From Chloroflexota bacterium (lineage in GTDB: Bacteria > Chloroflexota > UBA11872 > VXOZ01): a stretch of 62,803 bases of DNA. The stretch covers positions 1 through 62,803 of the forward strand of contig JAPPLM010000009.1 in assembly GCA_028874195.1 (NCBI GenBank). The letters run 5' to 3'. Both the position numbers and the translations under genes were made by a program. Position 1 is the stretch's first letter. Each line of letters opens with the position of its first letter. Below the pieces are notes generated by a model. The model saw only the letters and a list, made by a program, of their open reading frames with translations, searched no databases and was not told the DNA's origin. Shown one piece after another: positions 1-9,714 of the stretch.

Positions 1-221
1 AACCTATTGTACCAAACAGGTTATAGGTAGTCAAGTCATATTCTTATCATTCCGAGTAAATTAGGAACAAATCGCCTATAGAAAGCCTAGAGGGTGTTGC
101 TCAACCGCCGGACTTCGCCCAAAAAGGCGGAAACGGCCGTCTCCGGCACGTATCGAACATCTGTTCCGCCGAAGAGAAACTACGCGCTATCAGTCCGCAG
201 CCCGCAGCCAAAGTGTCACAG

Positions 222-1784
222 TCAGTCGAGTGGATCGAAAAACGTCAGTTCAGCGCCGAAGTTGTCCATCGCCACCACCGCGTCTCCTGCAAGGACCGTC
301 CTGATGTTGCGCGTGCGGTGAGCGAGCACAATGTCAGTCCGTGCCGCCGGGTATTCCAATGAAATCGGTTTGCCCGGTTCAGGTTGGGGGACGAACAGGT
401 AGTCTCCCAAGAATCGATAGTCCTCCGTCTCCCTGACCTGCGATGACGCCCTGTCGGCCCACCGCGGCAATCTGATCCAAAGCGCCGCCGCGTGTCTGGG
501 CGTTACGCTGACGCGGCCTGGCAATTTGCCTGCCTTCACGAGCGCGTCCGGCGAGTCCTGGTCCAGCAGCAGGTTCACCCGTACGCCATCGGGCCCTTTC
601 ACGACGCCCTCCCTGAGAACTTCGCAGAGGGTACCGACCACCCCGCCGACTATGTCCATGTTGAAGCTGACCCGCTCGAGCCCAAGCGGGCGGTGGCCGT
701 ACGGCGCTGGAAACCCAAACGCTCCCAGGTGCCGATCTCTCACACTTCTCAGACCATCTTCCTCTGCCGGATTGGCAGGTTCAGGGATGAAATCCGCGTC
801 GCGCAGTTGGGACGGCAACAGGTGCCCGCGAAGTATCCTTTCGGCATCCTGGTAGTACCCGGGATAGCCGTGCCGGCCGAGTATCAGGTCTGTCTCGACG
901 ATGTCGCCGGTGTTGTTGCCCTCTCCCTTGTCAGGCGGGCTGTCGTCGGCGCTGCTCTCAATCACCCAGCCCAGTTCGTCGCGGATCTCCCGCAGCCCGT
1001 TGTCGGCAAAGGCCCGTACTCGCTCCAGGAGTGCGGCGTCTCCGGTCAGGTCCGCAAGCTGCGCCAGCGAGGACATGACGCAGGTCGTCGAGTGCGTGTG
1101 TACGCCGAACTTCTCGCGGTCATACGACCCGTCCGGCAAGAAGAACTCGGACGTGGCCTTCTCCGCCAGAAGAGACGCCAGTTCGAGCGCTTTGCCCGAG
1201 CCGGTGGCGCGGTAGTACTTGACCAGCGGGCCGATAGCGCGGGCGACGCCCGTAATGAACGTGGTTTGCCGGGTCCAGCGAATGCCGTGGGCCGCCGAAA
1301 TCCCTTCGCGGTCCCAGCCGTCCACGGGATCCCACGCATCGAGAATGAATGCGATGCTTGATTCGGCTACTTCTCTCGCCCTTTCGGAGTTTCTATAGCG
1401 GACCAAGGCGTAGAGGGCATGCATGCCCTCACGCACGTTGTGATCGTTGAAGTTCTCAATTGGTCCGTCCACGCGGTCGCGGTTCATGGGCAGCGGCACG
1501 GGGCCGGAATATGAGAAGAAGGCCGCTGCGGCGTGTTTTTCAATCGCCTCTTCCGAAATCGAGACGCCCGCAGCGTCCTCCGCGTTCAGCAGGGCGTTCA
1601 GGTGCCTGCCCGGCACATGCGACTCGGAGTGGACGTTGCTGAATCTCAGCCGGGGGTCAGGAAGGACTTCAGAACCGAAGAATGGGATGTCATTGTCATC
1701 GGCGTTAAACACGTTAGACATCGTCCCGCAGCCAAGTTCGATGGCCGCCCTGATGTTGTGGGTGTTGACGTTGGATACCTTCAC
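222..1784 (-). CDS. Putative GH127/DUF1680-like (alpha/alpha)6-barrel glycoside hydrolase
   Basis: The 520-residue protein has no signal peptide. The middle (about residues 110-260) reads as paired helices of a six-hairpin toroid with conserved His/Trp-rich turns such as WDREGISAAHG. The C-terminus (about 410-515) looks like the beta-sandwich cap of the beta-L-arabinofuranosidase (GH127) type, including the phrase LWIRLPRWAD, which resembles the IPxWA element of that family. The start is GTG at 1784, preceded by AGGAG at seven bases. A TATAAT -10-like box lies about 60 bases upstream on the minus strand at 1842-1847, but with no good -35. The gene is divergent from the propeller gene at 2342. 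The fold class is fairly secure; sugar specificity cannot be read from the sequence. Confidence 0.55.
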   Translation of the reverse strand: MKVSNVNTHNIRAAIELGCGTMSNVFNADDNDIPFFGSEVLPDPRLRFSNVHSESHVPGRHLNALLNAEDAAGVSISEEAIEKHAAAAFFSYSGPVPLPMNRDRVDGPIENFNDHNVREGMHALYALVRYRNSERAREVAESSIAFILDAWDPVDGWDREGISAAHGIRWTRQTTFITGVARAIGPLVKYYRATGSGKALELASLLAEKATSEFFLPDGSYDREKFGVHTHSTTCVMSSLAQLADLTGDAALLERVRAFADNGLREIRDELGWVIESSADDSPPDKGEGNNTGDIVETDLILGRHGYPGYYQDAERILRGHLLPSQLRDADFIPEPANPAEEDGLRSVRDRHLGAFGFPAPYGHRPLGLERVSFNMDIVGGVVGTLCEVLREGVVKGPDGVRVNLLLDQDSPDALVKAGKLPGRVSVTPRHAAALWIRLPRWADRASSQVRETEDYRFLGDYLFVPQPEPGKPISLEYPAARTDIVLAHRTRNIRTVLAGDAVVAMDNFGAELTFFDPLD

Positions 1785-2341
1785 GTTGGCGCTCCTGTGG
1801 TCCGCCCGAAAATAGTCAATCCAGGTTGATTTACACTTTGCATTATAGACAATAGATCATACCGGCGGGCGGCTCATCCAACCTCCTGCACCTGCGCGAT
1901 TTTGAGCCCGACTAACGTAGCTGCCGAAATCTTCGCGAGCCCTCCCACCTCTATTGCAAGGCAATAGTTACTTTCATTTGTCCCTCTAGGGGTACGAAGA
2001 GATAAGGCTCACTGCTAGTTCCAAGCAGTGAGACCACACCGCGCGTGAAGAGCGTTCGCAGTGCTAAGGTCCGTTGAATCCCGCTCAAATACTGCTCAAT
2101 TCGTGTTAATCTTGAAGGTCTGGTAGCATTACAGTAATATACCTAGCGGCCATTTGCTGCGCGCCCGAGAAGAGCGTGCGGTTTAATTGTGTTTTGGAAG
2201 GTCTGCTACGGAGAGAATTTCTGAAGAGGTGAACGCGTTTCGCGGCGCGCATTTCTATGTGTACCTCGCATCGAGACCGCATGGTTTCGGCCCGCAAGAC
2301 TTTATTGCATATGAGTGTGACTCGCTATGGAAGGAGAATCG
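1785..2341. other. 557-base intergenic region between divergent genes
   Basis: There is no convincing gene here. It holds a -10-like box for the leftward gene (1842-1847) and a perfect 9-bp hairpin at 2008-2032 (arms CTCACTGCT and AGCAGTGAG, 7-base loop, no T-run). It also holds a candidate rightward promoter: TTGAAG at 2112-2117, a 17-base spacer, and TAATAT at 2135-2140. If that promoter is used, the downstream gene has a leader of about 195 bases. Confidence 0.4.
2112..2140 (+). promoter_or_regulatory. Candidate sigma70-type promoter for the 2342 propeller gene
   Basis: TTGAAG (4/6 match) and TAATAT (4/6 match) are separated by 17 bases on the plus strand. It is the best-spaced pair found by eye in this intergenic region. 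It implies a long 5' leader before the ATG at 2342. Confidence 0.3.
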
Positions 2342-4327
2342 ATGAGTAACTCCGGGCCCGCAGTGATGGAAAAACAAGCATGGGAGGTGGTTGGCCAGCG
2401 CCTTGGTGGCACAGTTGCGTCACTTGCAGTTTCGCCAAGCTTTAACGAAAACAACCTGGTACTGGCCGGTACCATGGCCGGAGTATTCTGCTCCGAAGAC
2501 AGGGGCAAGACGTGGAAGATCTCCAACGAAGGCATCACGAGCCCTTACATCCAAGCGCTCGCGTTCGCGCCCAACGTTGCCAATCATGAGGTCGCCTTTG
2601 CAGGTGCCTTAGAGGGCGGGGTTTATCGCTCCGATAACGGCGGTCAGACCTGGCAGCAACTCGACTTTTGGCAGGGTGCCGCCTCGGTGACGTGCTTGGC
2701 TGTGTCGCCAAATTTCGCCGACGACGGCGTGATGCTGGCCGGCACTCAGGAAGACGGCGTGTTCAAGTCGACAAACCGCGGCCGTACCTGGAATTCGGCG
2801 AACTTCGGCATCATGGAACTGAGCATTCAGGCCGTGGCAATCTCGCCGGACTTTGCGGAAGACCAGACAGCGTTTATTGCAGGCGGCGACGGCCTTTACC
2901 GAACGCTCGACGAAGGCCGCGCGTGGCGGCTCGTGGATAGAGGGCTGGATAGCATGGCGATCCAGGCCATTGCTGTCTCGCCGAATTTCGCGGAAGACCG
3001 CACAATCCTGGTCGGCACTGAAGACATGGGCGTTTTCAAGTCTACAGACGGCGGCACGAATTGGCAGGAAGCCAATAGCGGGCTGGATAGCGTCTCTATA
3101 AATGCACTTTGTCTTTCGCCTGATTTTGGCGCGGACGGTCTCGCCTACGCCGGAACGGCAGAGGGATCGATCTACCGCTCAACAGACGGTGGCACGACCT
3201 GGGAGAGCGCCATTGACCAGGACTCGTCCGTGCTGTGCTTGCTTACTACCGGAACCGGAGAGGATGACATCGTCCTGGCAGGCGTGCACCGCGAAGGCGC
3301 CCTGCGCGCTGGCGGCGACGCTGCCAACTGGGAACCGGCCGTGGCGGGACTTGCCGCGCGCTCTCTGCTCGGCACCGCGCTTTCACCAAACTGCCACCAG
3401 GACGGTACGCTCTTTGCGACCAGTCTGGAAGACGGAATGCTGCGTTCCACTGACGAGGGGGTTTCGTGGGAGCCGGCCGGGGCCGGCATTGAAGAAATGC
3501 AAGTGGCGTCACTCCTGATATCACCGGATTATGCTAACGACTCGACCGTTTTTGCGGCCACGCATCAAGGTATTGCGATTTCTGCCGACGGCGGACAGAG
3601 CTGGCAAGCGAGCAACGCCGGCATAGACGATGAAACGCAAGACCTCCGCGTGCTTGCCGTGTCCAACACCTTTGCCGATGACCGCCTCATCGTTGCCGGC
3701 GGACCTGGCGGCGCGCTGTACTTCAGCCGCGACGCGGGTCAGTCTTGGGAAAGAGCCGAAGAGACGTTTGGTGAGGAGGACGTGATCGGCGTAACGCTCT
3801 CACCGAATTTCGCCGATGACAATACGCTGCTGCTGGGCACTTTCCGCGCTTCACAAGGCGATTACGCGAGCACCATTACCGTGTGGCGTTCCGCCGACGG
3901 TGGTGAAATTTGGAAGCGCATTCTCGTTCATGCGACAGGAGCGCAGTGGATCAGCTTTGCCATGCCACCGAACTACTCGGGCACCGAAGAGGACTACAGC
4001 AACTTCTTCATTGCCACCGCGACGCGCTTCTTCCGCCCCATGTGGCGCGGCAAGAATCTCTGGGTCGGCGATGCCATTGGCGAAGCGACGGCGGCAGTGG
4101 TCTGCCTAGCGATATCCCCTAACTATGAAGAGGATACGACGATCTATGCCGGCACCAGCCGGGGTGTCTACAAGTCCGCTGACGAAGGGCTTACGTGGCA
4201 GAACATCAACGAAGGGCTGGACAACAAGGCGATTGTCTCCTTGCTGGTCTCACCCAATTATGCCGAAGACCACGCGGTGTGGGCCGTCTCGCTGGGCGGC
4301 ACCGTCTGGCGGTACGTTGACGCCTAG
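2342..4327 (+). CDS. Asp-box (BNR/sortilin-type) beta-propeller protein
   Basis: The 661-residue protein is built almost wholly of repeats of about 45-60 residues. Each repeat pairs a strand of the form L-A-x-S-P-N-F with a turn S-x-D-G-G-x-T-W. I count eleven Asp-box turns, for example STDGGTTW, SADGGQSW and SADEGLTW. This is the fold of sialidase, Vps10 and photosynthesis-factor HCF136-like propellers, but the catalytic Arg triad and Tyr/Glu of true sialidases are not evident, so binding or scaffolding is more likely than glycosidase activity. No signal peptide is seen. The ATG at 2342 is preferred over the in-frame ATG at 2327 because GGAG lies five bases before it. A strong terminator follows at 4380. 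A shorter protein of the same class lies at 11822-12799. Confidence 0.75.
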   Translation: MSNSGPAVMEKQAWEVVGQRLGGTVASLAVSPSFNENNLVLAGTMAGVFCSEDRGKTWKISNEGITSPYIQALAFAPNVANHEVAFAGALEGGVYRSDNGGQTWQQLDFWQGAASVTCLAVSPNFADDGVMLAGTQEDGVFKSTNRGRTWNSANFGIMELSIQAVAISPDFAEDQTAFIAGGDGLYRTLDEGRAWRLVDRGLDSMAIQAIAVSPNFAEDRTILVGTEDMGVFKSTDGGTNWQEANSGLDSVSINALCLSPDFGADGLAYAGTAEGSIYRSTDGGTTWESAIDQDSSVLCLLTTGTGEDDIVLAGVHREGALRAGGDAANWEPAVAGLAARSLLGTALSPNCHQDGTLFATSLEDGMLRSTDEGVSWEPAGAGIEEMQVASLLISPDYANDSTVFAATHQGIAISADGGQSWQASNAGIDDETQDLRVLAVSNTFADDRLIVAGGPGGALYFSRDAGQSWERAEETFGEEDVIGVTLSPNFADDNTLLLGTFRASQGDYASTITVWRSADGGEIWKRILVHATGAQWISFAMPPNYSGTEEDYSNFFIATATRFFRPMWRGKNLWVGDAIGEATAAVVCLAISPNYEEDTTIYAGTSRGVYKSADEGLTWQNINEGLDNKAIVSLLVSPNYAEDHAVWAVSLGGTVWRYVDA

Positions 4328-4379
4328 TGCGTTTGGCGTTAAGTAGTCTTGCGTGAGCCACACATTTGCGATAACTGAA

Positions 4380-4421
4380 AGGCTGCGTGCTCCCTTGGGC
4401 AGCACGCAGCCTCTTGCTTTT
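4380..4421 (+). terminator. Rho-independent terminator after the propeller gene
   Basis: A perfect 12-bp stem (arm AGGCTGCGTGCT at 4380-4391, partner 4401-4412) encloses a 9-base loop and is followed by a T-rich tail ending in TTTT. It starts about 50 bases after the stop codon of the propeller gene and separates it from the gene at 4469. Confidence 0.85.
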
Positions 4422-4468
4422 GAGCGCTTGCTCCCCGGAATTCCGCTGGCGCAAAAGGGCTTTGCGGT

Positions 4469-5620
4469 ATGAGTAACGTAACGTGGTCCCAGGTACATGC
4501 CTTTCGGCTCCAACGCCATTTTCTCGGACAGCCAGCCCTGACAGAAGACTTGCTCGACATTGTCAGCGGAACGTGTGGCATGCAAGCGCAGGTCATGTCT
4601 GCCGCCCAGTTGGCGCTGCGGGCACGGATTCACGGCCTTACCGCCCCAGAGATCGAACGTGCGCTCTGGCAGGACCGCACTCTCGTGAAAGTCTGGTGCA
4701 TGCGGGGCACGCTGCATGTGCTCCCCGCGCACGAACTCCCCCTCTACGTGGCTGCGCTCAAACCGTATCGGCTGAAACAGGAACAACGCTGGATGGCGCG
4801 GTATGGTGTGGATGCCGCGGCCATTGAGACAATGGCAGACGCTATCTTCACGGCCCTGAGCGCTTACCCGCTGACCCGCCGCGAAATCTCACAGGCTATC
4901 TTGCCGCGTCTGCGCAAAAGCGCCCCGCAGATCCAGGAATTGCTCGAGCACGGTTGGGGCGGGCTAGGGAAGTACGTCTGCTTGCAGGGCAAACTGTGCC
5001 TCGGCCCGAATCAAGGTCAGGAAGCAACGTTTGTGCGACGTGACCAATGGCTACCGGACTGGGAAGACGTACATGGTGAAAAGGCCGAAAACTGGCTGCT
5101 TCAGCGCTACCTCCAAGCGTACGGTCCTGCTACTGTTCAAGATTTCGCCGCCTGGGCGGGCATAGCCATCAGGGATGCGTCCCGGATCTGGGACAGGCTG
5201 CAAGATAAGATGTGCACTGTCCATATTGGAGGAAGTCAGGCCGCCATCCTTGAACGTGACCTGCGCATATTACGCGAGGCGGCGCTTGCTGCCGGGAACG
5301 TGCGCCTGCTGCCGCACTTCGACGTTTACCTGCTCGGACACCGTAGCAAGTCACACCTCATAGACGACGCCTCCTACAAGCGCGTCTACCGTGCGGCCGG
5401 CTGGATTTCTCCCGTGGTGCTGATCAACGGCCGTATCGCCGGGGTGTGGTCCCACCGCAAGCGAGGAAAGCGCTTGCAAGTCTCGATTGAGCCCTTCTCC
5501 CCGCTATCACAGTCTCAACGTGCTGCAATCGAAGAGCGCGCAGCGGATATAGCTGAGTTCTTTGAGTCTTCCCTGGAGCTTGCTTGCACTGGCACGGCAG
5601 CGCGATATCCTGCAAACTAG
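4469..5620 (+). CDS. Winged-helix DNA-binding domain protein (HTH_42/YcaQ-like)
   Basis: The 383-residue protein matches the PF06224 (HTH_42) pattern. The N-terminal part has the R-L-x-R-H-x-L/F and GMQAQ elements, followed by the CMRGTLHVLPAHEL stretch (about residues 75-90), which is a hallmark of this family. The C-terminal third carries LLPHFDVYLLGHR and a GVWSHRKRGKRL stretch, as in family members. Relatives include actinobacterial winged-helix proteins and the DNA interstrand-crosslink glycosylases AlkX/YcaQ and AlkD2-like AlkZ. AlkZ has a QxQ/QxD catalytic motif, and the N-terminal MQAQV segment is similar to it, so glycosylase activity is possible but unproven. No clear Shine-Dalgarno precedes the ATG. 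It lies 62 bases before the ceramidase-like gene. Confidence 0.75.
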   Translation: MSNVTWSQVHAFRLQRHFLGQPALTEDLLDIVSGTCGMQAQVMSAAQLALRARIHGLTAPEIERALWQDRTLVKVWCMRGTLHVLPAHELPLYVAALKPYRLKQEQRWMARYGVDAAAIETMADAIFTALSAYPLTRREISQAILPRLRKSAPQIQELLEHGWGGLGKYVCLQGKLCLGPNQGQEATFVRRDQWLPDWEDVHGEKAENWLLQRYLQAYGPATVQDFAAWAGIAIRDASRIWDRLQDKMCTVHIGGSQAAILERDLRILREAALAAGNVRLLPHFDVYLLGHRSKSHLIDDASYKRVYRAAGWISPVVLINGRIAGVWSHRKRGKRLQVSIEPFSPLSQSQRAAIEERAADIAEFFESSLELACTGTAARYPAN

Positions 5621-5682
5621 GGACAGGTGTTCAAGCAATCTCAGAATCGACAAGTAAGATCCTTTAGCGCAAGGAGCAGGTC

Positions 5683-7020
5683 ATGGCGAACCAAGTGCAG
5701 TTGGGGGCGGCGAGCATCAACATCACGCCGTCCGTCGGTACGTGGATGGGCGGATACAGCGGTCGCGACCACGGGGCGACGGACATCCACGACGACCTTT
5801 ACGCCAAGGTCCTCGTGTTTTCGGATGGTGAGACGAAAGCTGCCATCGTCACGTGCGATCTGATCGGCATTACCGAAGAGAGCACTGCCTCCGTGCGCGG
5901 TCTCGTGGAAGAGCAGACGGACATTCCCGGCAGCCATGTGATGATCGCATGCTCTCACACACACTCAGGACCTACGACGCGAGAGTGGCGGTATGACGCG
6001 CCGTTCAACGACGCCTACATGCACGAGCTCGAGCGCAAGCTGGCAGGCGGCGTGCAAGTGGCAAATCGCCGCTTGCAGACTGTCGTGGCGGGGCTGGGAA
6101 CTGGCAGTTTTCCTCTTGCCGTTAACCGACGCCTGACCGTGGATGGCAAGACGCGAATGCAGGCTAATCCTGAAGGCGTTGTGGACCGCACCGTATCCGT
6201 TCTGAGGTTTGATGCGGAGGACGGCACGCCGTTCGCAACGGCGCTCCACTACGCGTGCCATTCAACCAGCATGGGCGCCTCTAACTACGCCATCAGTGCC
6301 GACTACGCAGGCGGCGCCAAGGCGTTTGTCGAACATACCTACGGTGGGGATCACACCGCAGCTTTCCTGTTGGGTTGCTGCGGCAACACCCGGCCCAATT
6401 TCACCAGCGATGGCAGAAGTTTTCGCTCCGCGACGTTTGAAGAACTCGAAAGCGTTTGGCGCGGCTTGGGCGCCGAAGTGGTAAGCGTGCGAGAGTCGAT
6501 TGATTGTGCTCCGCTGGAAGGCGTGGCCGTTGCAAGCCGTGAAGTGACGGTCCCAATTCGGGAAGTTCCCGATGTCTCCTTCTACAAGGAGGCACTTGAG
6601 AAGGAAGTGTGGCCTGACACCGGAGAACGCATCAGCCGCGACTCCTTGAAGTGGGTACGCAATCGCGTCGCGGAGTACGAATCCGACTCGTTGCTCCTCG
6701 ATCCAAAGGCGGAGATCCAAGTGATTCGCGTTGGCAATCTCGTCTTTGCCAGTTTCCCCGGCGAGATCTTCATCGAGTTCGGAATGGCGGTCCAAGAGCG
6801 TGTGAAGGCGGAATTGGGCCTGGATGCCCTGCACGTCGAACTCGCCAACGGCATGATCGGCTACGTGCCGACAGCCGAAGCAATTCCCGACGGCGGCTAC
6901 GAAGTCATGGCGTATCGCCACGGGTCACAGACGCCGTCAGGGTACTCCGGTGACGCTGAGAAGATCTTCGTCGATACTGCCTTGGAACTCGCTCACGAAA
7001 CGGCAGCAGCCGGAGGGTAG
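5683..7020 (+). CDS. Neutral/alkaline ceramidase-like hydrolase (N-terminal domain only)
   Basis: The 445 residues follow the catalytic domain of neutral/alkaline non-lysosomal ceramidases (PF04734). Visible elements are an early GAASINITP start, DDLYAKVLVF (about 37-46), the zinc-binding CSHTHSGP segment (about 90-97), a second His/Ser segment YACHSTS near 190, and LANGMIGYVPT near 390. Classical ceramidases carry an extra C-terminal Ig-like domain that is missing here, and there is no signal peptide, so this is the short cytoplasmic-looking type. Such short homologues are common in uncultivated bacteria and often have unknown amide or ester substrates. The start is ATG with AAGGAG ten bases upstream. 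The substrate is not predictable. Confidence 0.8.
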   Translation: MANQVQLGAASINITPSVGTWMGGYSGRDHGATDIHDDLYAKVLVFSDGETKAAIVTCDLIGITEESTASVRGLVEEQTDIPGSHVMIACSHTHSGPTTREWRYDAPFNDAYMHELERKLAGGVQVANRRLQTVVAGLGTGSFPLAVNRRLTVDGKTRMQANPEGVVDRTVSVLRFDAEDGTPFATALHYACHSTSMGASNYAISADYAGGAKAFVEHTYGGDHTAAFLLGCCGNTRPNFTSDGRSFRSATFEELESVWRGLGAEVVSVRESIDCAPLEGVAVASREVTVPIREVPDVSFYKEALEKEVWPDTGERISRDSLKWVRNRVAEYESDSLLLDPKAEIQVIRVGNLVFASFPGEIFIEFGMAVQERVKAELGLDALHVELANGMIGYVPTAEAIPDGGYEVMAYRHGSQTPSGYSGDAEKIFVDTALELAHETAAAGG

Positions 7021-7075
7021 TCTCAGATTAACACACACCCTGAGTGGATACGAACCTGCAGAGACACTAACTGCC

Positions 7076-7747
7076 ATGCGCTTTGATAGGACCATCACGG
7101 TGCCGGAGGGAGGCTTGGCTACCGGACGCGACGACCCGTTGCCAACGAGCCTGGCAGACAGAGTAGATTGCCTCCTCATTCCCGAAGAAGTGCTGCAAGA
7201 ACGGGTCTCGGGTCTGGCGCAGCAGATTCATGCTGCTTGCAAGGAGAGCAGCGAGCTCATCCTACTGGTAGTGCTAAAGGGCGCATTTGTCTTTGCCGCA
7301 GACCTTGGCCGTGAAATCTCGCGGCTTGGCGGTCTGGAGTTCCGCTACGACTTCATTCGCACGAGCACCTACGGCAACACCATCAAGCAGCCCGATGAAA
7401 AGGTGCGCGAGGTGAGTATGGCGAGGCTGCCCGCAGACCTCGCGGGCAAGGACGTGCTCTTGGTTGAAGACCTGATAGACCAGGGCTTTACGCTCACTGC
7501 CCTGAAGCAGCGCGTGCTCGCTGCAGGCGTACGCTCCGTGCGCATTTGCGCCCTCCTGTCAAAACGCCTTGAGCAACCGTCGCCGGCGGTGGCACGCAAT
7601 CGCTCCGAATTGACCCTTGATTTTGTCGGATTCGACGTGCCTGATCGCTGGGTTGCAGGCTACGGTACCGACGCCAGCGAGGACTTCCGCATGCTGCCAT
7701 ACACCGTAACGGTGCGGGAGCAGCTCTATGCAAGCAGCGCAGAGTAA
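7076..7747 (+). CDS. hpt: Hypoxanthine phosphoribosyltransferase
   Basis: This purine-salvage enzyme converts hypoxanthine or guanine plus PRPP to IMP or GMP. The 223-residue form starting at ATG 7076 has the LKGAF loop (about residues 67-72), a Y-D-F-I-R strand, the PRPP-binding loop VEDLIDQGFTL (about 130-140; consensus EDIIDTG, here with Gln for Thr), and the VGFDVPDRWVAGYG segment that closes the base site. The frame stays open upstream to 6950, inside the ceramidase gene, but that part is out-of-character sequence. The N-terminal extension of about 28 residues before the core is longer than usual. It overlaps adenine deaminase by one base, so the two genes form a salvage operon. Confidence 0.88.
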   Translation: MRFDRTITVPEGGLATGRDDPLPTSLADRVDCLLIPEEVLQERVSGLAQQIHAACKESSELILLVVLKGAFVFAADLGREISRLGGLEFRYDFIRTSTYGNTIKQPDEKVREVSMARLPADLAGKDVLLVEDLIDQGFTLTALKQRVLAAGVRSVRICALLSKRLEQPSPAVARNRSELTLDFVGFDVPDRWVAGYGTDASEDFRMLPYTVTVREQLYASSAE

Positions 7748-9522
7748 TGAGCGTTGATCTGATTCTGCGGGGCGGCACGATTGTCGACGTGGTAGCAAAG
7801 CGCTGCTACGGCGGCGATATCCTCATCAAAGATGGTCTCATCCAAGACGTCACGCACACCTCCTCGACAATAGCGGCAGCAGAGACTCTCGATGTGACGG
7901 GGCAGTACGTCATTCCTGGATTCATTGACCCGCATCTGCACATCGAGAGCAGCTTGCTTAGCCCGCTTGAGTTCGCCCACACCGCCGTGAGTCACGGCAC
8001 GACCGCTGTCTTCGTAGATCCCCACGAGATTGCCAACGTAGCCGGCAAAGACGGCATCAGTCTATTCCTCCAACAGGCGGAAGCCGCTCCCATCGACATC
8101 TTCATCGGCGTGCCGTCGTGCGTGCCGGCTACGTCCTTCGAGGATACCGGGGCGGAGCTATCTCTTGCCGATATCAAGGAACTCCTGCCCCATCCGCGCG
8201 TCTACGGGCTGGCGGAGATGATGAACTTTCCCGGCATCATCCATGACCTTGGAGAGGCGCGCGCCAAAGTCGATAGCGCATACAACCTGGGAAAAGTCGT
8301 TGACGGACACGCGCCGGGCGTATCGGGTCGCGATCTCGCCCTCTACGTTACCAATGGCAGAGACGATGGCACGGTCAGGATTATGTCCGACCACGAGTCG
8401 AGGACGGGCGAAGAGGCGCTGGAGAAGCGCCAAGCCGGCATGACCGTGGCTATTCGCTACGGCAGCGCCACGAAAGACCTGGACGTTATTCTTCCCTACC
8501 TGGTAGAGCGGGGGGAATGCCTGGAAGGGTTCATGCTCTGCAGTGACGACCTAGACGCAGAGGAGTTGCGCGAGCACGGTCACGTAGACCGCATTGTGCG
8601 GCGCGCCCGGGACATACTGGTGCAGCATGGCAACATAGACAATGAGCAAGCGACGATCCAGGCGATTGCCATGGCCACGCTGCATCCTGGGCGTTACTTC
8701 TCACGCTTCTTTCGCCACCACGGCTACCCCGAGATGGGAGCAATTGTACTCGGGAGTGTTGCCAATCTTGCTGTCCTGGACTCCCTGGAGACCCTGGAGT
8801 GTTCAACCGTAATCCGGCGTGGCGAGGTAGTTGTAGCCAATGGCATCGTAGAGCGGCGTGAGGTACCTGGCGACTACGGCGGGCTTTTGCGTTCGGTAAC
8901 GGTCAAGGAGCCTCTGTCGGCATCTGATTTCATCGTCCCCTATAACAGCCCGGAAAGAGAGGTGGCCGCTCGCGTCATCGGCGCAGAGGACGGGAGTCTG
9001 ACTACGCAGATAAGAATTATCGACCTTCCCGTGAGCGATGGGGCGATCAAGGCCGACCTCGCTAGAGATGTCATAAAGATTGCCGTGATCGAGCGTCACC
9101 ACAATACTGGCATGCATGCGGTCGGCTTCGTCAGCGGGCTTGGCATGCAACGGGGAGCGGTTGCTTCAACCGTGGGTCACGACAGTCACAATCTCATCGT
9201 GGTCGGTGTCGATGAGCATGCAATGGCGCAAGCGGCCAATCACGTGATCGAGATCGGCGGCGGCATGGCAGTAGCAGTCGGCAACGAAATCAAATCTCTA
9301 CCGCTACCAATCTGCGGGCTTATGTCAACAGGCGGTGTCGATGCCGTTGTGGCGGACTACCGCTCGCTACAGGCCGCAGCAAGCCGCACCGGCACGACGA
9401 GCAAGAGCATCTTCCTGCTGCTCTCGTTCCTCGCCCTTCCCGTGATCCCCCATCTCAAGATCACCAATCGCGGCCTGGTGGATGTGGACGCCTTTGAACC
9501 GGTGCCGCTCCTCGTTGACTAG
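7747..9522 (+). CDS. ade: Adenine deaminase
   Basis: It hydrolyses adenine to hypoxanthine and ammonia, feeding the product to the phosphoribosyltransferase encoded just before it. The 591-residue length fits bacterial Ade. Features in order are the amidohydrolase entry PGFIDPHLHIESS (about residues 57-69, with metal ligands H63 and H65), DPHEIANV (91-98), the VDGHAPG segment near 185, and SDHES near 216. The C-terminal adenine-deaminase domain follows, with HHNTG and GHDSHN motifs. The ATG shares its first base with the stop codon of hpt, indicating translational coupling. A convergent gene (thrB) follows, with a dispersed repeat in between. Confidence 0.93.
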   Translation: MSVDLILRGGTIVDVVAKRCYGGDILIKDGLIQDVTHTSSTIAAAETLDVTGQYVIPGFIDPHLHIESSLLSPLEFAHTAVSHGTTAVFVDPHEIANVAGKDGISLFLQQAEAAPIDIFIGVPSCVPATSFEDTGAELSLADIKELLPHPRVYGLAEMMNFPGIIHDLGEARAKVDSAYNLGKVVDGHAPGVSGRDLALYVTNGRDDGTVRIMSDHESRTGEEALEKRQAGMTVAIRYGSATKDLDVILPYLVERGECLEGFMLCSDDLDAEELREHGHVDRIVRRARDILVQHGNIDNEQATIQAIAMATLHPGRYFSRFFRHHGYPEMGAIVLGSVANLAVLDSLETLECSTVIRRGEVVVANGIVERREVPGDYGGLLRSVTVKEPLSASDFIVPYNSPEREVAARVIGAEDGSLTTQIRIIDLPVSDGAIKADLARDVIKIAVIERHHNTGMHAVGFVSGLGMQRGAVASTVGHDSHNLIVVGVDEHAMAQAANHVIEIGGGMAVAVGNEIKSLPLPICGLMSTGGVDAVVADYRSLQAAASRTGTTSKSIFLLLSFLALPVIPHLKITNRGLVDVDAFEPVPLLVD

Positions 9523-9540
9523 GGTGTGTTTACGCGAAAT

Positions 9541-9570
9541 GTCATTCCAAGCGCAGCGAGGAATCTAGAG
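9541..9570 (+). repeat. Dispersed intergenic repeat (CATTCC...GAGGAATC type)
   Basis: The stretch contains CATTCC, a GCGCAGCGAG core and GGAATC, an imperfect inverted repeat. I know this kind of intergenic element from many environmental bacterial genomes. It lies between the convergent ade and thrB genes. A degenerate relative is seen on the minus strand near 58382-58405. There is no coding potential. Confidence 0.5.
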
Positions 9571-9714
9571 TACGTTCCCACGTCTGTTTACAACCGGTAA
9601 CTCCAATGCATAATGCGTGGGTCTTCTCCCTTGCTGACGTGAAATCACTAAACAGCGCTACTCAATTGCGCAATTGGCGGCACGAACAAAGTGGCCCGGC
9701 TACACTCTCCCGTC

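Noticed and set aside
492-1361. Long plus-strand frame inside the GH127-like gene
   Set aside because: It is a complementary-strand shadow in GC-rich coding DNA with no domain features.
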